From Hominimerdicola alba (lineage in GTDB: Bacteria > Bacillota > Clostridia > Oscillospirales > Ruminococcaceae): a stretch of 64,000 bases of DNA. Below the pieces are notes generated by a model. It did no database searches. It saw nothing but the letters and a program-made list of their open reading frames with translations, and was not told the DNA's origin. How positions within the stretch are numbered: position 1 is the first letter of the stretch; the number at the start of each line of letters is the position of its first letter. The position numbers were made by a program, and so were the translations under genes. Below are positions 24,694 through 34,903 of this stretch, in pieces. The stretch spans positions 23,163 through 87,162 of the forward strand of contig NZ_FOKQ01000016.1 in NCBI RefSeq assembly GCF_900112155.1, in the 5' to 3' direction.

Positions 24694-26502
24694 ATGCTGA
24701 AAGCACCGAATTTAGAGGATTGCTGGGTCACAGGCGGAGTTTTTCGCGAACGTATGGAGCTCAACAAAAAGTATCTGAAAGAACTTGACCCCATATGTTT
24801 ATTGCAGAATTTTTATCTGGAGGCAGGAATAATCCTCCCCGATATGCAGGTGATATCCGAGCCGGAAAAGGCGAATCTGCACTGGGGCTGGGAATCTCCC
24901 GCCTGCCAGTTAAGAGGGCATTTTCTTGGACACTGGATGTCAGCCGCGGCTATGCTGTCGGCGAGCGATGATGACAGTGAGCTAAGGGCAAAGCTGTCCA
25001 AAATTATAGACGAATTAGAGCGTTGCCAGATACGTAACGGCGGAAAATGGGTGGGCAGCATACCCGAGAAGTACTTTAAATTTATGGAGGGCGACGACTA
25101 CATCTGGTCGCCCCAGTACACAATGCACAAAACGCTGATGGGTCTGGTGGACGCCTACCGCTATGCGGGCATCGAAAAAGCCCTGAAGATCGCTGATGCA
25201 CTTGCTGACTGGTACATCGAGTGGGCGAAAAGCATCGAAAACACAGCGCCTTTCACTGTTTTCAAGGGCGAGCAGGGCGGTATGCTGGAGGAGTGGTGCA
25301 TACTTTTTGAGCTGACCCGCGACCCGAAGTATCAGAAACTCATGGACATCTACCGTGAAAATGCCCTGTACCACAAGCTTGAACAGCACAGGGACGCTCT
25401 CACCGATGACCACGCCAATGCCAGCATCCCACTTTCTCACGGTGCTGCCAAATTATACGAATCAACAGGTGAAGAACGCTGGAAGATCATCAGCGAAGAG
25501 TTCTGGAAACAAGCTGTAACTCAGCGGGGTATGTTCGCCACATCAGGCGCAAATTCTGGGGAATTCTGGATTCCTGCTAACTCTCAGGGTAGCTATCTCG
25601 GGGATACCGACCAGGAGTTCTGTACGGTTTACAACATGGTTCGTCTGGCTGATTTTTTGTACAGAAGAACAGGCAACACCGCCTATGCCGACTACATCGA
25701 AAGAGCCCTCTATAATGGGTTCCTTGCACAGCAAAATATGCACAGCGGAATGCCTGCGTATTTTCTGCCATTAGCCTCGGGAAACCGCAAGAAATGGGGC
25801 AGCAAAAGGCACGATTTCTGGTGCTGTCACGGCACGATGGTGCAGGCACAGACCCTCTATCCGCGGCTGATTTGGTACACCGAGGGCAGTACCGTTACCG
25901 TTGCCCAGTATATCCCCTCTGAGGCAAAGCTCGATATCGACGGCAGTGAAGTTCGGCTGTCCCAGTGTACAGAGCTTAAAAGCCTGAATAATCAGGTATT
26001 TTTCGATGAGGACGAGGGCGGTGAGAAGAGCAGATGGTCACTGAGGTTTGATATCGAATGTGATACCCCCACCGAATTCACGCTGAGATTCAGACTGCCA
26101 TGGTGGCTGAAAACTACTCCGCAGATAATTCTCGACGGCGAACCCATACAGGCGGATATTGCGGACAATTACTTTATTATCTCAAAGATCTGGCAAAATA
26201 GTACCATACAATTATTGCTCAGCCCAAAGCTCACCGCCGAGTCCCTGCCTGATATGCCCGAGACTGCCTCACTACTTGATGGTCCCATCGTGCTGGCGGG
26301 CATGACCGACAAAGACATTGGTTTGCAGGGCGATCTTTCCGCCCCAGAGACTTTCCTGCACCGCCGAACCACCCACGAATACAAGACATACGTCTGGAAA
26401 CAGAATACCTATGTCACCCGCCATCAGCCCGTGAACATCGAATTCAAACCCCTTTACGAGGTCACGGACGAGGTGTACACCGTGTATTTCAGCAAGAGAT
26501 AA
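24694..26502 (+). CDS. GH127 beta-L-arabinofuranosidase
   Basis: 602 residues; the ATG follows ACGGAGGT and an extended -10 (TGATATAAT) lies about 40 bp upstream. It shows the GH127 (old DUF1680) pattern: an (alpha/alpha)6 barrel with AGIILPD, GHFLGHWMSAAAML, YTMHKTLMGLVDAY, TSGANSGEFW, YCTVYNM-like EFCTVYNMVRLADFL, and the Cys-rich FWCCHGTMVQ near residue 377, which contributes the zinc/nucleophile cysteines in the known bifidobacterial enzyme. A C-terminal beta domain follows. No signal peptide, so it removes arabinose from imported oligomers. It stands alone, near the GH39 operon, fitting arabinoxylan use. Confidence 0.9.
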   Translation: MLKAPNLEDCWVTGGVFRERMELNKKYLKELDPICLLQNFYLEAGIILPDMQVISEPEKANLHWGWESPACQLRGHFLGHWMSAAAMLSASDDDSELRAKLSKIIDELERCQIRNGGKWVGSIPEKYFKFMEGDDYIWSPQYTMHKTLMGLVDAYRYAGIEKALKIADALADWYIEWAKSIENTAPFTVFKGEQGGMLEEWCILFELTRDPKYQKLMDIYRENALYHKLEQHRDALTDDHANASIPLSHGAAKLYESTGEERWKIISEEFWKQAVTQRGMFATSGANSGEFWIPANSQGSYLGDTDQEFCTVYNMVRLADFLYRRTGNTAYADYIERALYNGFLAQQNMHSGMPAYFLPLASGNRKKWGSKRHDFWCCHGTMVQAQTLYPRLIWYTEGSTVTVAQYIPSEAKLDIDGSEVRLSQCTELKSLNNQVFFDEDEGGEKSRWSLRFDIECDTPTEFTLRFRLPWWLKTTPQIILDGEPIQADIADNYFIISKIWQNSTIQLLLSPKLTAESLPDMPETASLLDGPIVLAGMTDKDIGLQGDLSAPETFLHRRTTHEYKTYVWKQNTYVTRHQPVNIEFKPLYEVTDEVYTVYFSKR

Positions 26503-26520
26503 CAATTAGCTTTGCTGACA

Positions 26521-26556
26521 AAAAGCAGCAGCACAAATTTTTTGTACTGCTGCTTT
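26521..26556. terminator. Bidirectional terminator
   Basis: AAAAGCAGCAG pairs with CTGCTGCTTTT, extended by ACAAA/TTTGT. It lies between the convergent GH127 and macro-domain genes and gives T-runs on both strands. Confidence 0.8.
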
Positions 26557-26583
26557 TCTATGTTTAAAATTGTACGTACACCA

Positions 26584-27672
26584 TTAGTTTTGTCCGAGAA
26601 GTGTCTGGTCAAACCTGAACAGCGCGTCATTGATCTCGAAGATATCATATATCCCGTGGACGATGTGATATTTTACTATAAGGTCGAAATCCAGAGAATT
26701 TGAAAGTGCATATCCCGCTTTGGAAAGCAAGTCCTCAGTCTCGCGGATATCAAGTTTCAGCGCCACTGCGAATGCCACCGCCGTCTGCTTTTTGGGCTTG
26801 TAGTGAACATCACTGCGTATCTTTGAGAAAAGCTTGCGGTCGATATTTGCCCGCTTGTAGGCTTCAACATCGGTCATACCGCGCTCGTCGATGAGCCTGA
26901 GAAGCGCCTGTGAGAAAGATTCGTCACGCATGGAGAAATAGTCCTCTGCCGCGCATTCTTCCGCGACATCGCAGGCATCAAAATCCGGTACAGCTGATTC
27001 CGTCTTTTTCGCCTGACCGAACAAGCCTTTCTTTTTGGGCTTTGCTTCCTCGTCTTTCAGCACAGCGGCAGCCGCGGCGGGCGCATTGAAACACGCCGCA
27101 CTGCCCATCATCTCACGCCGTCCTCGCTCTTTGTCCTCGCGGATCTTCGCGTAGGCATCGTCGATGAACTGCCTAATGCCCTCAAAACGCTCGTAGCTTA
27201 TCTCAAAGCTGTCCTTATCAAATATCACCAGCGTGATATCCATTTCGTGGTCTTCAAGGAATCTCCTCGCTTCGCTTTCGGCGACTTCTATCGCTTCACG
27301 CTTGGGATAGCCGTATACCCCCGCAGATATCAGCGGAAAGGCTATGCTTTTACAGCCCAGACTTTCAGCCAGAGCAAGGGAATTTCTGTAACAGCTTTGA
27401 AGAAGTTCCCTCTCGCCCTGTTCACCGTCCTCCCAGACAGGACCCACCGTGTGGATAATATGCTTACAGCCCAGACCATAGCCCTTAGTCGCCTTTGCCT
27501 GACCTGTCTCACAGCCCCCGAGAAGCCTGCACTCTGCTAGAAGTTCGGGACCAGCCGCGCGGTGTATCGCACCGTCGACTCCCCCGCCGCCAAGCAGCGA
27601 GCTGTTGGCAGCATTTACTATCGCGTCCGCCGAAAACTTGGTTATATCGGCACGTACCAGACAAAATGGCAT
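26584..27672 (-). CDS. Macro-domain protein with C-terminal HTH-like domain
   Basis: 362 residues; the ATG follows CGGAGGGAT. Residues 1-165 are a MacroD-type ADP-ribose-binding domain: [31 protein letters not shown] and [12 protein letters not shown]. Such proteins remove ADP-ribose from proteins or hydrolyse O-acetyl-ADP-ribose. A charged Ala/Lys-rich linker (about 180-240) leads to a C-terminal domain of about 110 residues with an HTH-like layout ([45 protein letters not shown]). The fusion recurs in gut Firmicutes but its role is unknown to me. It begins 14 bp after recD2, in one operon. Confidence 0.85.
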   Translation of the reverse strand: MPFCLVRADITKFSADAIVNAANSSLLGGGGVDGAIHRAAGPELLAECRLLGGCETGQAKATKGYGLGCKHIIHTVGPVWEDGEQGERELLQSCYRNSLALAESLGCKSIAFPLISAGVYGYPKREAIEVAESEARRFLEDHEMDITLVIFDKDSFEISYERFEGIRQFIDDAYAKIREDKERGRREMMGSAACFNAPAAAAAVLKDEEAKPKKKGLFGQAKKTESAVPDFDACDVAEECAAEDYFSMRDESFSQALLRLIDERGMTDVEAYKRANIDRKLFSKIRSDVHYKPKKQTAVAFAVALKLDIRETEDLLSKAGYALSNSLDFDLIVKYHIVHGIYDIFEINDALFRFDQTLLGQN

Positions 27673-27686
27673 AATTATCCCTCCGT

Positions 27687-29954
27687 TTACTGATTTTCTG
27701 TTTCCTCGTTGTCCTCTAACGAAAGCTGACCAAGGTCATCGCCGTAGGCGCTCTGCATCAGCATAGTCCTTAGGGCGGTGCATCTTCGATTCTTGCCGTT
27801 GTTCATTATCATGAAACCTATCCTCTGAGCCGTACCCAGTATCACCAGCAGTTTCTTCGCCCTTGTGACCGCGGTGTACAGCAGATTTCGGTAGTATAGG
27901 CTGTCCATGCCGTCATAAAGGGTGAGTATCACCGCATCGTACTCAGAGCCCTGGCTTTTATGTACTGTGACGGCGTAGGCAAGTTCAAGGTCATCAAGCA
28001 TTTCGCCGCTGTAATCGGCTATCCTGCCGTCAAAGTCTATGGTTACTATCTTCAGCAAAGGTCTGACACCTATCACAATGCCGATATCGCCGTTGTAGAC
28101 GCCCTTGCCGTTTTCCTCTTTTCCGCCGTCAGTTTTCGTCCAGCTTATCTCGTAGTTGTTCTTCGTCTGCATGACCTTGTCACCCACGCGGTAGATGGCG
28201 TAGGGCGTTTTCAGCTCGTCCTTTTTCTTATCGGCTGGATTCAGCTCCTCCTGCAATATCTTGTTTAGCTCGGGAGTGCCGATACGCCCCTGTCTTGTGG
28301 GGGAAAGCACCTGAATATCCCTTATGGGCGAAAATCCGTACTTTTTCGGCAGTCGGTCACTGCAAAGCTCCACCAGAGTTGTGTAGATATCCTCAGCTTC
28401 GGGGCGGCGCAGGTAGACAAAATCCCTGTCCCGCTTTTTGAGGTCTATCATCTTCCCCGAAACTATCCTGTGGGCATTCATGACTATGTCGGATTCCTGC
28501 GCCTGTCTGAAAACTTCCGTCAGTCTCACCACCGACATAACTCCGCTGTCGATGATATCCTGCAATACATTTCCGGGACCCACAGGGGGAAGCTGGTCGC
28601 TGTCCCCCACAAGTATCAGCTTGCAGGTGACGCTCAGCGCCCGCAGAAGCGCTTCAAACAGCACGCTGTCCACCATGGACATCTCGTCCACCACCATGAC
28701 CTCGCAGTCAAGAAGGTCGTCCTCATCGTGTACGAACATCATTCTGTCGCCGTCCGAGGGGATGACTTCCAGCATACGGTGGATGGTCTTGGCTTCAAAG
28801 CCCGTCATATCGCCTATACGCTTTGCCGCCCTGCCTGTTGGTGCGGCTATCATAACATCAAGCCCCTGCTGTTCAAACAGTGAGATTATGGCGTTCAGGG
28901 TAGTGGTCTTGCCTGTGCCGGGACCGCCCGTCAGCACAAGAAAGCCCTCGGATATGGCAAGATTTATCGCCTTTCTCTGCTTCTCCTCGTACTTGATGCC
29001 GCTCTCCTGCTCCTCCATGTCGATTATCTCGGAGTAGTCTATCTTGTTATCGTAGGTTATACTGCGCATAACTTCAAGTCGGCGGGAGATATACTCCTCC
29101 GCCTTGTAATAGCAGTGGAGCATGGCGTAATTCACGCCGCTGATATCCAGCTCGAATATATCCTGCTCCGATATAGCGACTTCTTTCACCTTGTCGAAAA
29201 GCTCACCGCTGACACTCAGCAGGCGCACCGTTTCACGCTTCAATACTTCCATGGGGATACAGGTGTGACCGCCCTCACGCGCCGCACTTCTAAGCACGAA
29301 TGCCATTCCCGCCCTTATCCTCTGCTCGCTGTCACGGGGGATAGCCTCGCTTTCGGCTATTTCGTCCGCCTTTGCAAATGCAAGCTCGATACCATCAGTA
29401 CAGAGTATGTAGGGATTTGACTTTATCAGACCTTCCGCCGCATTACCCAGCTTTCTCCAGGCGCGCACCCCGAATTTCGTGGCAACTCCGTTCTTGCTCA
29501 TGTAGACCAGCAGAGCACGCGCCGCAAAGGTCTTTTTGAAATCATCATGTATCGCATCAGCCTTTTTGGGGTCTATGCCCTTGACTTCCGTGAGCTTCTC
29601 GGGCTCGTTCTCGATAATCTCAAGTGTCTTGCCGCCGAATGCCGCCACCAGCCTTTTTGCCATAACAGGATTCACCGAATCCAGCGCACCGCTTACAAGA
29701 TACCTGAGTATGGATGCTTCACCTGTCGGCAGACTTCTCTCAAACATCTGCACACGGAACTGCCTGCCGAAATTGCGGTGCTTCACGTATTCACCTGTGA
29801 GTATTACGCTTTCGCCCTCTTCAATGTTGCCAAGCTCACCCACAGCCTTTATCAGATCATCCCCCGTGTTTACGTCGATCACACAGAAGCTTCCGTCATC
29901 GCTCTTGAACTGAACGCGGTCTACCTCGCCCTCTATCTTTTCCGCTTCACTCAT
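27687..29954 (-). CDS. recD2: RecD2-type ATP-dependent DNA helicase
   Basis: 755 residues from the ATG at 29954, behind GGGAGGTC; the longer frame has no ribosome site. An N-terminal OB-like domain ([21 protein letters not shown]) and helix-hairpin-helix motifs precede an SF1B helicase core: Walker [11 protein letters not shown], Walker [22 protein letters not shown], and the late [13 protein letters not shown] with [10 protein letters not shown]. RecD2 works without RecBC, as a 5'-3' helicase in DNA repair and fork maintenance. Its start overlaps the upstream membrane-protein gene by 8 bp; the macro-domain gene follows at 14 bp. Confidence 0.95.
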   Translation of the reverse strand: MSEAEKIEGEVDRVQFKSDDGSFCVIDVNTGDDLIKAVGELGNIEEGESVILTGEYVKHRNFGRQFRVQMFERSLPTGEASILRYLVSGALDSVNPVMAKRLVAAFGGKTLEIIENEPEKLTEVKGIDPKKADAIHDDFKKTFAARALLVYMSKNGVATKFGVRAWRKLGNAAEGLIKSNPYILCTDGIELAFAKADEIAESEAIPRDSEQRIRAGMAFVLRSAAREGGHTCIPMEVLKRETVRLLSVSGELFDKVKEVAISEQDIFELDISGVNYAMLHCYYKAEEYISRRLEVMRSITYDNKIDYSEIIDMEEQESGIKYEEKQRKAINLAISEGFLVLTGGPGTGKTTTLNAIISLFEQQGLDVMIAAPTGRAAKRIGDMTGFEAKTIHRMLEVIPSDGDRMMFVHDEDDLLDCEVMVVDEMSMVDSVLFEALLRALSVTCKLILVGDSDQLPPVGPGNVLQDIIDSGVMSVVRLTEVFRQAQESDIVMNAHRIVSGKMIDLKKRDRDFVYLRRPEAEDIYTTLVELCSDRLPKKYGFSPIRDIQVLSPTRQGRIGTPELNKILQEELNPADKKKDELKTPYAIYRVGDKVMQTKNNYEISWTKTDGGKEENGKGVYNGDIGIVIGVRPLLKIVTIDFDGRIADYSGEMLDDLELAYAVTVHKSQGSEYDAVILTLYDGMDSLYYRNLLYTAVTRAKKLLVILGTAQRIGFMIMNNGKNRRCTALRTMLMQSAYGDDLGQLSLEDNEETENQ

Positions 29955-30294
29955 TTTTGACCTCCCATGTGTCCGCCTTGAACTGCTTATCTTCCTGCCC
30001 GCAGATGATATCTGCAAGCTCGTCTGCCGCCGCAAGGATAACTCCGTACTTTGCGGCAAGATCCTGTGTACGCTGACTGAATCTTCCGTCAGTGCTGACA
30101 AGTATCACCTGTCTGCCGTACTCCCCTGCAGCTTCTTCGTCCCTGATGATACCGAGGATCTCGTCCTCGCAGGGTATATCCTCGCACCACTTTACTACCA
30201 CCGCGGCACGGCATTTCCTCTTTTTGCGGGATATGATCTGCACCGCCAGCGAAAACGCCGTCAGCAGAAATATCACCGCCGCCACAACTGCCAT
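29947..30294 (-). CDS. Small single-pass membrane protein
   Basis: 115 residues from the ATG at 30294, with GGGGGTGA just upstream. One N-terminal membrane helix (about 2-21), then a basic stretch RKKRK that keeps the rest in the cytoplasm. The soluble part (VVKWCEDIPCEDEILGIIRDE and QVILVSTDGRFSQRTQDLAAKYG) alternates strands and helices like a small Rossmann-type fold. I recognise no family. Its stop overlaps the recD2 start by 8 bp, so the two are translationally coupled. Confidence 0.7.
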   Translation of the reverse strand: MAVVAAVIFLLTAFSLAVQIISRKKRKCRAAVVVKWCEDIPCEDEILGIIRDEEAAGEYGRQVILVSTDGRFSQRTQDLAAKYGVILAAADELADIICGQEDKQFKADTWEVKNE

Positions 30295-30339
30295 AGGCTC
30301 ACCCCCATACATACTATGCCCGCGAGCCTAAAACGTTAC

Positions 30340-30373
30340 GCCCCCAAGACCCGCAAACTGCGGTCTCGAGGGC
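30340..30373 (-). terminator. Terminator-like hairpin
   Basis: GCCCTCGAGACCGCA and TGCGGGTCTTGGGGGC pair on the minus strand, followed by a weak T-run, just after the zinc-ribbon gene at 30384. Confidence 0.5.
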
Positions 30374-30383
30374 ATTAACACCA

Positions 30384-31166
30384 TCACTTGTCGATCTTCA
30401 GAGATTTATATACCTCGTCAATTGTCTTGCCGACCTTGTCCCTGCGGTCGTCTGAACACAGCAGGCTGAACTGGTATACCTTATCGTCAACTATCTCGAT
30501 ATGCATCTCCACGTAATTGTTAGTCATGGCAGTATCTTTATATGTGAACCTGAGCAAGCCGCTCTCGTTTTCGATAAGATCGTAATCTTTAAGCTGATCG
30601 CTAAAAGTTTCATTAAGTTCATTAGTGAAATCCGTTTTCAGCGTTACCAGCTTATCCTTACCCTCATAGTACTCCATCAGAGCATCAACGTCGTTTGCAG
30701 CTGGTTGGATACTAAGCTCGGGAATCACGGTCGTCACATCGTATATCACGTAGGTGAATTCCATCTCGGTATTAGCAAAGGATCTGCATTTTTCAGACTT
30801 CATAACTTCAAAGGAAAAATCATCCACATCTCTCATGGATACCGGAAGTGTTACCTCGAAGCCGTCAACATTTATGGTCGTACGCTTTCTGTCGTATATA
30901 AAGAACACCAGCGTGAATATCAGAAGTGTAATGGCTATCAGTATATAGCTTATCATTTTCGGATCCATGCCTGCAAAGATAGTTCCGCGCTTTTCCTTTA
31001 CGGTTATACCGCCGAACTGCGCTGCCTGCTGCCTGAATTTTTCCTCCGGCGATATACCCTTTGCCAGATTGACTTTATTATCAACGTCAACTCTTATGGT
31101 ATCACCACAGTTTTTGCATATCGTATCGCTGTCGTTTATGACTGCTCCGCAGGTCTTGCAAACCAT
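30384..31166 (-). CDS. Zinc-ribbon membrane protein (paralogue 1)
   Basis: 260 residues; the ATG follows AAGGGGGC. An N-terminal zinc ribbon (CKTCGAVINDSDTICKNCG), a charged cytoplasmic linker, one membrane helix (about 73-90, ISYILIAITLLIFTLVFFIY), then an extracytoplasmic domain of about 165 residues beginning with a strand INVDGFEVTLPVSM. It lies 12 bp after a paralogue of the same layout. The outer domains of the two share order: VTLP.., a Tyr-Val-Ile strand, acid-rich helices, and a C-terminal K.I..VYKSL. Possibly a stress or secretion sensor; function unknown. Confidence 0.75.
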   Translation of the reverse strand: MVCKTCGAVINDSDTICKNCGDTIRVDVDNKVNLAKGISPEEKFRQQAAQFGGITVKEKRGTIFAGMDPKMISYILIAITLLIFTLVFFIYDRKRTTINVDGFEVTLPVSMRDVDDFSFEVMKSEKCRSFANTEMEFTYVIYDVTTVIPELSIQPAANDVDALMEYYEGKDKLVTLKTDFTNELNETFSDQLKDYDLIENESGLLRFTYKDTAMTNNYVEMHIEIVDDKVYQFSLLCSDDRRDKVGKTIDEVYKSLKIDK

Positions 31167-31178
31167 ACCTCTGCCCCC

Positions 31179-31940
31179 TTACTTGTTGTATTCCATCGAA
31201 TCATACATTTTTCTGAATTTGCTGATAAACTTGTTCTCTTTATCGGATTTGCAGTATGCATAATACATATAGCAGGAATCCCCTTCAAAATCTATCATCA
31301 TATCACAGAACCAGTTCGTATCATCTTCCGTAAAATAGAATCTCATGTGATTACCGACCTGATCTTTTTTCTTATAGCCTTCAATATCTCCGCTCATGCC
31401 CTCATCGATAAAGGGGAACATAAAGTTAAGGTATGCTTCCTCATCTCCGCTGTCAAGCCCAAGAGAGCTGACCTCATATTTGATATAAACAAATCCCATA
31501 TCCCTGTTTGCATATGCCGCAGTATCCAAAGCGTCCACATCACTGAACACAGTACTGCTCCTCTTTTCAACCTTCTGTGGGAAAGTGATGGTTATATCGC
31601 CGAAGCTTTCTTTCTGCGGGCTATTATACTTTATCTGATATGCCATGATAACTATCATTATCATGATTATCGAAACAAGAAGACTGATCAGTTTTGTGCT
31701 TGAGAATGAACGTGAACTTTTTCTTGAGTAGCTGTCATTCCCGAAAGGCGAATTCATGCCGTAATTACCGTAGCCCGAACCGCCGTTCATGGTATTTCCG
31801 CCATAGCCGTAACCGTAGCTGTTCTGCTGAGGACGTCCCGCATTGTTATATGCAGGTCCCATTTCCGATCTTCTGGTACCGCAGTTTTTGCACTCGTTAT
31901 CATAGTCGCCCAGGGGCGCACCGCAAATAGGACAATTCAT
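31179..31940 (-). CDS. Zinc-ribbon membrane protein (paralogue 2)
   Basis: 253 residues; the ATG follows GGAG. An N-terminal zinc ribbon (CPICGAPLGDYDNECKNCG) is followed by a Gly/Tyr/Asn-rich low-complexity stretch (about 28-72) and a membrane helix near residues 84-102. The extracytoplasmic domain begins SFGDITITFPQKVEKRS, aligning with the start of the outer domain in the paralogue downstream. The pair probably arose by duplication and shares one transcript. Function unknown. Confidence 0.75.
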   Translation of the reverse strand: MNCPICGAPLGDYDNECKNCGTRRSEMGPAYNNAGRPQQNSYGYGYGGNTMNGGSGYGNYGMNSPFGNDSYSRKSSRSFSSTKLISLLVSIIMIMIVIMAYQIKYNSPQKESFGDITITFPQKVEKRSSTVFSDVDALDTAAYANRDMGFVYIKYEVSSLGLDSGDEEAYLNFMFPFIDEGMSGDIEGYKKKDQVGNHMRFYFTEDDTNWFCDMMIDFEGDSCYMYYAYCKSDKENKFISKFRKMYDSMEYNK

Positions 31941-32093
31941 ATTCTGTTACTCCTTTACTTTTCATCTTTTTGTTACGCAATTATGTATATTTTGTTATGC
32001 GAATATTCCGTAACCCGACTCATTTTCATATAATTACAGCTATGCAGGGCGCACCCGTAGATACGTCCTGCATAAAGCCATTTCAGATAATAA

Positions 32094-34211
32094 TTATTCC
32101 TTGTTGGCAGCTCTCTTAGCAAGGTCTGCAAGAGCGTCCTTTCTGGAAAGGTTGATCCTGCCCTGCTCGTCGATCTCCATTACCTTTACAACGATCTCGT
32201 CGCCGATGGATACAACGTCCTCTACCTTCTCAACTCTGGACTTATCCAGCTTGGAGATATGTACAAGACCATCCTTACCGGGAGCGATCTCAACAAATGC
32301 GCCGAAGTTCATGATACGAACGACCTTGCCCTTGTAGATAGCACCGATCTCGGGATCGTTTGCGATGGTGTTGATGATGTTGATAGCAGCCTGTGCCTTC
32401 TCCTTATCCAGACCGCTGACAAATACGCTGCCGTCCTCAGAGATATCGATCTTGACATCACACTCAGCGGAGATCTTCTGGATGACCTTTCCGCCTGAAC
32501 CGATAACTTCTCTGATCTTATCAACAGGAACCTTGGTGGAGAGCATCTTGGGAGCCCACTTGCTGACCTCGGGTCTAACCTCGGGGATAGCCTTGAGCAT
32601 GATCTCGTCAAGGATATACATTCTTGCTTTTCTTGTCTTCTCGAAAGCGCTTGCGATGATGTCCATAGTCAGACCATCGACCTTGATATCGACCTGTATA
32701 GCAGTGATACCGTTCTTGGTACCGCCAACCTTGAAGTCCATATCGCCGTAGAAGTCCTCAAGACCCTGGATATCAACCATTGTCATCCAGCTGCCGTCTT
32801 CCTTGGTGATAAGACCGCAGGAGATACCTGCAACGGGTTCCTTGATGGGAACGCCTGCGTCCATCAGTGCCAGGGTAGATCCGCAGATAGAGCCCTGAGA
32901 TGTGGAACCGTTGGAAGAAAGAACCTCGGATACGCATCTGATAGCGTAGGGGAATTCCTCAACGCTGGGCAGTACAGGAACAAGAGCTCTCTCAGCCAGT
33001 GCGCCGTGACCGATCTCACGTCTTCCGGGACCTCTGGAAGGTCTTGTCTCACCTACAGAGTAGCTGGGGAAGTTGTACTGGTGCATATATCTCTTGCTGG
33101 TCTCTTCATCAAGACCGTCAAGCTTCTGTGCGTCGGAAACAGGGCCGAGAGTACAGATAGTCATTACCTGTGTCTGACCTCTGGTGAAGATACCAGAACC
33201 GTGAACTCTGGGCAGTACGCCAACTTCTGCAGCGAGAGGTCTGATCTCGTCGATACCTCTGCCGTCAACACGCTTGCCCTCGTAGAGCCAGTTTCTAACG
33301 ATCTTCTTCTGGAGCTTGTAGAGTACTTCCTCAAGCATAGCGCCCTGATCGGGATACTGCTCGTCATACTTCTCGTGAACTGCATCATATATAGGCTGCA
33401 TTCTTGCATCTCTTACGTTCTTGTCATCGGTATCGAGAGCCTTCTTAACGTCCTCGCCTACCATAGCCTCGATCTCATCGAAGAGGTCGTGGTCAACTTC
33501 CATAGACTCGAACTCGAACTTAGGCTTGCCGATCTCCTTCTGGATGCCCTTGATGAACTCTACCATCTTCTTGATCTCAGTGTGGCCTGTCTCGATAGCC
33601 TTCAGCATCAGATCATCGGGTATCTCCTCAGCGCCTGCCTCGATCATAACGATCTTCTCAGCAGAACCTGCAACTGTCAGGTTCAGCTTGTTGTTAGCTC
33701 TCTGCTCAAGAGTGGGGTTCAGTACCAGCTCGCCGTCAACATAGCCTACGTTGATGGAAGCAACAGGTCCGTTCCAGGGGATATCGGAGATAGATATAGC
33801 GATAGCAGCAGCGATCATACCTGTGATCTCGGGTGAGTTGTCGGGATCAACTGCCAGTACTGTCATAACAACAGTTACATCGTTTCTCATGTCCTTGGGG
33901 AACAGAGGTCTGATAGGTCTGTCAACACATCTTGAAGTCAGTATAGCCTTATCGCTTGCCTTGCCCTCTCTCTTGGTGAAGGAACCGGGGATACGGCCTA
34001 CTGCATACATCTTCTCCTCAAAATCAACGGAAAGAGGGAAGAAGTCAACGCCCTCTCTGGGCTTCTTGGAAGCTGTAACATTAGCCATTACAACGGTCTC
34101 GCCGTATCTTACCCAGCATGAACCGTTTGCAAGTCCGCAGGTCTTGCCTGTCTCAACAACGACGGGTCTGCCTGCATAAGTAGTTTCAAAAGTCCTTGCG
34201 TTCTCAAACAT
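32094..34211 (-). CDS. pnp: Polynucleotide phosphorylase
   Basis: 705 residues; the ATG follows GGAGGATAATCA. Two RNase PH domains (the first with MANVTASKKPREGVDFFPLSV, the second with RPSRGPGRREIGHGALAERAL and GSICGSTLALMDAGV), a KH domain (REVIGSGGKVIQKI) and an S1 domain (YKGKVVRIMNFGAFVEIAPGKDGLVHIS). It degrades RNA 3' to 5' by phosphorolysis and makes tails in reverse. It lies behind rpsO, the widely conserved rpsO-pnp order, with a terminator hairpin in between. Confidence 0.97.
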   Translation of the reverse strand: MFENARTFETTYAGRPVVVETGKTCGLANGSCWVRYGETVVMANVTASKKPREGVDFFPLSVDFEEKMYAVGRIPGSFTKREGKASDKAILTSRCVDRPIRPLFPKDMRNDVTVVMTVLAVDPDNSPEITGMIAAAIAISISDIPWNGPVASINVGYVDGELVLNPTLEQRANNKLNLTVAGSAEKIVMIEAGAEEIPDDLMLKAIETGHTEIKKMVEFIKGIQKEIGKPKFEFESMEVDHDLFDEIEAMVGEDVKKALDTDDKNVRDARMQPIYDAVHEKYDEQYPDQGAMLEEVLYKLQKKIVRNWLYEGKRVDGRGIDEIRPLAAEVGVLPRVHGSGIFTRGQTQVMTICTLGPVSDAQKLDGLDEETSKRYMHQYNFPSYSVGETRPSRGPGRREIGHGALAERALVPVLPSVEEFPYAIRCVSEVLSSNGSTSQGSICGSTLALMDAGVPIKEPVAGISCGLITKEDGSWMTMVDIQGLEDFYGDMDFKVGGTKNGITAIQVDIKVDGLTMDIIASAFEKTRKARMYILDEIMLKAIPEVRPEVSKWAPKMLSTKVPVDKIREVIGSGGKVIQKISAECDVKIDISEDGSVFVSGLDKEKAQAAINIINTIANDPEIGAIYKGKVVRIMNFGAFVEIAPGKDGLVHISKLDKSRVEKVEDVVSIGDEIVVKVMEIDEQGRINLSRKDALADLAKRAANKE

Positions 34212-34351
34212 ATTGATTATCCTCCTTAATACTGTCCGGCAAAGGCTTTAGCATAAAGCGCAGAGTGCAGAAACAATGTGCTTTTACACTCTCCGATCAA
34301 TGCTAAAAAACCGTCACGCGAACATAATTTTACTGTTTTTAAAAACACCAA

Positions 34352-34381
34352 AAGGCAGTGACGGATTACCGTCTCTGCCTT
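34352..34381 (-). terminator. rpsO terminator/attenuator before pnp
   Basis: AAGGCAGAGACGG pairs with CCGTCACTGCCTT around four bases, then a TTTTGG..GTTTTT run, on the minus strand. pnp is read by partial read-through or from a promoter inside 34212-34350; no clear promoter was seen. Confidence 0.75.
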
Positions 34382-34397
34382 GATGATCTTAACTTGA

Positions 34398-34664
34398 TTA
34401 CTTACGGATACCCAGCTTGTCGATAACAGTTCTGTATCTCTCGATGTCGTTCTTCTTCAGGTAGTTGAGAAGGTTTCTTCTCTTACCGATCATCTTGTAC
34501 ATACCTCTTCTGGAGTGGTTATCCTTCTTGTGAACCTTCAGGTGTTCTGTGAGGTCGCTGATCCTCTTTGTCAGGATAGCGATCTGTACCTCGGGGGAAC
34601 CTGTGTCGGTCTCATGAGTTCTGTTAGCCTCGATTACGGCTGTCTTTTCGTCTTTTCTCAGCAT
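34398..34664 (-). CDS. rpsO: Ribosomal protein S15
   Basis: 88 residues, the standard S15 length, from the ATG at 34664 with AGAGGTAC upstream. The diagnostic region [37 protein letters not shown] and the end [23 protein letters not shown] match bacterial S15, an early binder of 16S rRNA in the 30S platform. A longer frame to 34709 is out of place. The 140-nt leader upstream may carry the usual S15 autoregulatory fold, but I cannot verify it. Confidence 0.97.
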   Translation of the reverse strand: MLRKDEKTAVIEANRTHETDTGSPEVQIAILTKRISDLTEHLKVHKKDNHSRRGMYKMIGKRRNLLNYLKKNDIERYRTVIDKLGIRK

Positions 34665-34805
34665 AATTTTGTACCTCTTTCTTAAAAATATTTTCCTCTG
34701 CGTCGGCATACGGCAGGTACTTTCTTCTTACCGAAGCGTGACCCGTATTCTGATGCAGGGATACTTATGCCTGTGCGTTCCTGTCACGCACAATATGACT
34801 TATAT

Positions 34806-34834
34806 ATTATACAATATATCCCGCTGTTTGTAAA
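34806..34834 (-). promoter_or_regulatory. rpsO promoter
   Basis: TTTACA (34829-34834), 17 bp, TATAAT (34806-34811) on the minus strand, giving a leader of about 135 nt. Confidence 0.8.
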
Positions 34835-34903
34835 GAGAGTTCACAAACTTTTTACATCTTTCGCAGATGAAGTCTGCGCACCCATACGCCCGAATTATCA
34901 TTC

